The notes below the pieces were generated by a model. That model did not search any database and was not told where the DNA came from. It saw only the letters and a list, made by a program, of their open reading frames with translations. A DNA stretch of 20,701 nt from Saksenaea vasiformis B4078 (taxonomy: Eukaryota > Mucoromycota > Mucoromycetes > Mucorales > Saksenaeaceae), in NCBI GenBank assembly GCA_000697055.1, contig JNDT01001640.1, positions 1 to 20,701 of the forward strand, written 5' to 3'. Within the stretch, counting starts at the first letter, position 1, and each line of letters begins with the position of its first letter. A program made the position numbers and the translations under genes. This document shows, in pieces, positions 16,396-20,701 of this stretch.

Positions 16396-19300
16396 TCAAC
16401 CGCTGTAACTGACCTTTTTTCTTCGCTCACGATTTCGAGCGTGCTTCCTTGTGAAAGTTATTTCGTGCAATCTTTCGGCCTTCAGCCTAAATGGTTGCGG
16501 AATTTTCATATCTTCTACGGCCAAAGGCACCTGCTGTGTATCGACCAACTCTTCAAGAGCACTGTACTTGTTGTAGAGATCCATATGAAATTTGTATTTC
16601 TCTGTTGTCAGCGGTACGGTTACCGACATCGTGCAGATTCCATAGTCGGTACTGGCAAACTTCAATGATCTCTTATCGTCACTTTTTGCCAATAGATTGC
16701 TGATATCTAGACGTTCAACGGAATCACAGCAGCGTGGGTTATCCCACGAGGTTGGCATAGTCATTTTTGGTGGCTCCTTCGGCGGACCAGGATCTTTTGG
16801 TTGCCGCTTTATCTTTCGAACCAATGAATAATTGCTGCACTTGCTCCTGCGCGTTTGTACTCACCTTATTCAAAAAGTATCTGTCTTGTTTGAGATTTGC
16901 TAACTCTTTTTGGTTTTTTAACAGCGACAACTGTTGATCGTTCCGCACCTGTCGCGCACTGGCCAATCGATCAGATTCATCTCTTCTGGGCGAACGGCCT
17001 TCCAAACGCGAGTTATTATACTCGTTCTTCATTTCGTGCACCATGCGAGTATTCGTTTGTAATGCCTTATTTTCGCTACGAATAATTGCTTGCATATGTT
17101 TGATTCGTTCATTGACTGCTTTAATACGCTCTTCGATGGCTTCCTTCGAGAAGTTGTGGTCGATTCTTTCACTTTTTGACCATTTCATCTTTCGTCGTTC
17201 ATCGTACTTGGAAGAGACTGGCTGCCGTCCCGTAGTGACTACTTGTCCATCGAGGATCGCTGCACCAGAAGTAGTGATTGTTAGTCGATGCACAAATTCT
17301 AATTAATGCGCTCGGCATACTGCTTCAACTTTGCTTTGGTCAAAAAAGCTATATAGCATCACTTCCTTCTTGATACGTGCTTCGTGAACCGATGTGATGG
17401 GGTTGCCTTCTCGTTCGCAAACTTCGAAGCTACCTTTTCCGCAGAAAATCTCGTATATGGATGATTCGTCCAAGTGCAAGCTATGGATTGACGCTGGCGG
17501 TACGGTTGGAACCATTGCTTGACAGAAATGTTCGTATCCTGCTGCTCGTAAGATAGCATTTCCGATGAATACGAATGCCGCTTGTAGTAAGGGGTGATCA
17601 AAGACCCTATCCTCGATCTTTCTCGGCAGATAAGGCCGCAACTTATTGGCAAGATCCTTAATTACTCCGACTTCTCTAGCTGTCAAGTCTTTTGTATGTG
17701 CCGCATCTTGCACATGCTTGTCTGTCACATCGCCTTCAAATTCTGAGGACAGTAGAAGTTGTTTCATAATTGCTTTCAATACGTTTAGCCTTGCGCGTGA
17801 AGGTTCTTTAACTTGTTTTTCCACCGCCTTCTCTTCCTCCTCCTCCTCCTCCTCTTCCTCTTCCTCAGCGGGTTCCACCCATTTCTCACAGATATTCGCA
17901 ATTTCATTATCAGTCAAATCTTGTTTATCTAGTAGAGCAATAACACGGTCAGGTACCTCAGACCCGATAAACTTAAGTTAGCTACAATTGTGTCTTTCCT
18001 CTAGAGATGACCAACCTGGATATCTTCCGTGTCATTCGAGTGGACTTCGCCACTACCCTCGGAGATCCTCTCAGGTTCAGTAACTTGGCCAACCACGGCA
18101 TCCTGATAACGAAATCATCACATTAGTTGTAACTGTGTTGTACTTTCTTTATACATACCTCTTCAGGTGTCTGTAACAACGTGCCAAACGTATAGATCCT
18201 TTTGAGTGACCTTTCCGTCTTCCCTTCATGGCTTGTTTGTAAGCCAGCAGCCAACTCTTCCATTCCTTTCCGTATTTCTCGCTTGCACCTCTTTTTACTT
18301 GGCGTAGCAGGTACTTCACACTTCTCACCTTTGCATGCGTTTCTTTCCTCTGTCAGTTTAGCACGGTATGCCATCCATTTTGCTTCACGATTGGGCGCAA
18401 GATGGATCCGGAGGAGGACTCGACATACATATTCCAACGTCTTATGAAAGACGCTTCCCTCCCACATGTATTTCACATTAGTGGCGTACTCTCGGATCGC
18501 TGTTACAATCGTTGTAGATATTTTTTGTGGCGGCGGAGAGATATTGATTTCACCCAAACTTTTGCATAATTGCGTCCAACTGTGGTGCTTGTGGAGGTGG
18601 TACCTGCTCCAAGTCATGAAATAGGAATGGAGAAATTGCAGATGATTCTGCGAAAGGAAATCGTAAGCATCATCGGCTTTGCCTTTCGTTGCTGTCAGAT
18701 GGTTCTGTAGTCCAGGATCTAGTGGTAGTACGACATTGTCGGTGGTATTTGTGCTTCGCTTGACAAATTCTTTCGGAAATACAGATGTCAAATTCCTTTC
18801 TGCTACCTGTGTCAGTTTGTACAGAAGGAAAGCCTTCACGAGAATACTGCAACAGACTCAAGTACGCTATCATAGACAGCTCCGAAACGTCGTCTGTCAA
18901 CTCGATCGCAGTCTCAAGTATTATAGCTGAAAGTCTTTCTCTCGCTTCTTTAGAAAGATCTTCGCAGTGCAGGTTTTGTACTTTGGCTGAAGTTTGTTGG
19001 CCTTTTCTGCTTTCTTCTTTCCCTTCTTATCCTTCTGCTGGGATGTGCTTCCTTCAGGAGCGTCTTTTCGTACCCATTGATACGTATATTGAAAGTTCTC
19101 CACGACACATGCTTGCCATCGCTCAAGGTAGTTGTAATTTATTGTTGCTAATGTGCTCTTGACCTGTGGAACGGTGACGTTCAAGTCCTGCGTATGCTTT
19201 GCAATCTCTACAGCTTTAGGAAGTACTCCCCTCGGCAGACTTTCGACACTAATGACACTATCCCATATAGTACCGTAATTTTCTTCGTCGGGTCTTTTCC

Positions 19301-19859
19301 GTATTTCCTCTTCCAGTCGATTCTTCATGGATAGATAGAGTATATCTTGCGCAAACGTCTGTCTGAAGCAATTCTGTTCGCTTTCTTTTTTTCCCTTTTT
19401 GGGTATCCGTAAATTTACCACTGGGATATTCGAAGGGATTACTGGATTATGCGTTCGTTTTGCTGTCTGCTTTCTTTTCGTCCCACCACGTAGTACATGA
19501 AAGGACGATATGTCGTGAAACAAAGCTACTGCGATTGATCCGCTGCCATATTTGATGGTCTTTGCGCGATTCGAAAACAAGTATATTTGGATATTGGAAT
19601 GATTTGCTATCAAATACAACAGCAAGTGTGGTTCGGCGATTGGAATTGGTTCGAGAGTGGCGTCAAATTTCAGCGCGAAGTCGTGGGTACCAGAAATCAG
19701 TGCAGAAAGTACGTCAAACGCGACATCGTTGGGTGAGTTGTCGATCACCAAGCCATAATGTTGCAATTTTTTCGAAGCATCTTTCGTACTTTCGTTTGCT
19801 AGCGGACACCGTCTACTAGCTTGGTACGCTTCCTCAATCTTTTCAGTAAATACCACCAT
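16396..19859 (-). pseudogene. Decayed Fanzor/TnpB-like (RuvC nuclease) gene, multi-exon
   Basis: A long coding region on the minus strand. Blocks are 19,859-18,921 (IQIYLFSNRAKTIKYGSGS, NYLERWQACVVENFQYTYQW), 18,960-18,159, then exons 18,102-18,016 and 17,971-17,303 joined by clean 56- and 44-nt introns, then 17,293-16,739 (lysine-rich coiled coil, about 110 residues) and 16,824-16,396. The last block has LKFASTDYGICTMSVTVP, a D-x-G motif (Asp codon 16,645-16,647) resembling the RuvC-I strand of TnpB/Fanzor proteins, and ends in the basic run TRKHARNRERRKK. Similar layouts (FxxTDYG...MSxTVP after a long helical region) occur in Mucoromycota Fanzor-like proteins as I recall them. The gene is broken: frameshifts near 18,950 and 18,840, an in-frame TAA at about 17,303-17,305 with coding sense resuming after it, and a frameshift near 16,830. 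RuvC-III and the zinc ribbon are absent. The nuclease call is inference; the pseudogene status is well supported. Confidence 0.5.
17832..17865 (-). repeat. GAG/GAA trinucleotide run coding poly-Glu
   Basis: A run of TCC/TTC triplets on the plus strand encodes about a dozen consecutive glutamates on the minus strand, just after KWVEPA in the Fanzor-like pseudogene. It is a simple sequence repeat likely to vary in length. Confidence 0.8.
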
Positions 19860-20497
19860 CGCAGGATCTGGAGTTTCGGTATATCCAAATACGCGTTATG
19901 TCTCTGCACACCACCCATAATCGATTATAAAACAATTGTACGAACTGTGATCCATGGAAAAGAAGATAAAAAGGTATCCACGTGGTTTTGATGGATAGGA
20001 TAACAATAAGACGAAGAAAGGTTTATTCCGGAGCTGTTGGAAATGTTGTCAATTTCGGCTGTCAGAAATAATGTTACGAGTCACTGGTCCTGATGACATC
20101 AAAGACCTTTTACTTGCGCAAATGGATGCCATCACCCGCTTTTATCTCCAATGATTGAAAAAAAACGGAAAGAGAATGATGAAAAAGATATCGATACATG
20201 CAGTACAATAATAAGTAATGACTAAGGTACAATGATCTACTAACCAGGCACTCTGCTGTGTCCGGTCTCTTATGTCTGCTTATCATCTGCCTCTACCACC
20301 AACAATCTTAACAGAGTTCTCTCGATTAATCTCATGGTGCTTTCTTCCTTATATTGGCTGGGTACAACCAATAAGAGAAAACAAGATGATCATAGAGGTC
20401 GTTATTGGATGAAGAGAAAAAGATACTACTCGATAAAAACACTAAATAAAATGTCAGTTATCTTTTATCACAGTGCTAGCTGCCACTTTAGCTTCGC
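19860..20497. other. Region upstream of the Fanzor-like gene, no clear gene
   Basis: A TTTTATAATC motif on the minus strand near 19,923-19,932 is a candidate TATA box about 65-70 bp upstream of the ATG at 19,859. Two very short plus-strand frames (MDRITIRRRKVYSGAVG at 19,990; MLRVTGPDDIKDLLLAQ near 20,070) are too short to call. The rest is AT-rich without repeats or an RNA gene that I can see. Confidence 0.4.
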
Positions 20498-20701
20498 TCA
20501 ATAGCAATCGTTGTACGGGAAATAATAAAAAAAGACAGAGAAGGAGCCAGTGAGTAATATATCTTTTAATTGATAATGCTCGATCAGTGCCTTTCGGCGC
20601 TGAGAGAAGTTCACTCCAAAAAATGCTTGGAACTCCGCTGCGCTCTGGTAAACAATTTTCGTTCGTTCATTTTCCCGTCCGGTATAGCAGATCGTTGAAC
20701 G
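20498..20701 (-). CDS. Partial open frame at the window edge
   Basis: On the minus strand the frame is open from the window edge to TGA at 20,498-20,500, 67 residues. The first half reads like real protein: CYTGRENERTKIVYQSAAEF and QAFFGVNFSQRRKALIEHY. After QLKDILLTG it becomes AT-rich and aromatic (SFSVFFYYFPYNDCY), so the true end or a splice site may lie earlier, although I see no good GT donor. An overlapping plus-strand ORF (20,576 to 20,698, MLDQCLSALREVHSKK...) looks less protein-like. The family is unknown. Confidence 0.4.
   Translation of the reverse strand, partial: RSTICYTGRENERTKIVYQSAAEFQAFFGVNFSQRRKALIEHYQLKDILLTGSFSVFFYYFPYNDCY

Overview
The window is eukaryotic. Genes are split by many very short introns (39-81 nt, GTAAGT- or GTATG-like donors, CTAAC/CTAAT branch sites, TAG/CAG acceptors). 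This, the AATAAA signals, a transposon-rich left flank and the protein types point to a filamentous fungus, most likely an early-diverging one (Mucoromycota-like). That placement is an inference from gene style, not from a marker gene.

Layout. Positions 1-3,750 are a transposon graveyard. They hold the last 51 codons of a Tc1/mariner transposase, a 1.77-kb element with 264-bp terminal inverted repeats and internal tandem repeats, and a broken fungal DDE transposase. About 1 kb with no convincing gene follows. From 4.8 to 8.7 kb lie a small charged ORF, a three-exon membrane protein, a secreted 12-cysteine protein built as two tandem CS-alpha-beta (defensin-like) modules, and a seven-exon histidine protein methyltransferase (HPM1/METTL18 family). 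From 9.3 to 12.8 kb lies a second decayed zone of unidentified fragments on both strands. One of them shares its 5' coding end with the terminal inverted repeats of the left element. From 13.8 to 16.2 kb are two intact genes facing each other: a five-exon mitochondrial-carrier-family protein and a three-exon GNAT acetyltransferase. From 16.4 to 19.9 kb lies a large multi-exon pseudogene on the minus strand that I read, with moderate confidence, as a decayed Fanzor/TnpB-like (RuvC nuclease) element. The right edge holds the end of an open frame on the minus strand.

The intact genes (membrane protein, defensin-like peptide, HPM1, carrier, GNAT) look like single-copy host genes with no shared pathway. 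The rest is mobile or mobile-derived. Exon junctions of the three best-supported multi-exon genes (HPM1, carrier, GNAT) and of the membrane protein were worked out by hand and keep frame exactly. The decayed zones break frame repeatedly. The two most interesting items are the double CS-alpha-beta secreted peptide (6,799-7,080) and the Fanzor-like ruin (16,396-19,859).
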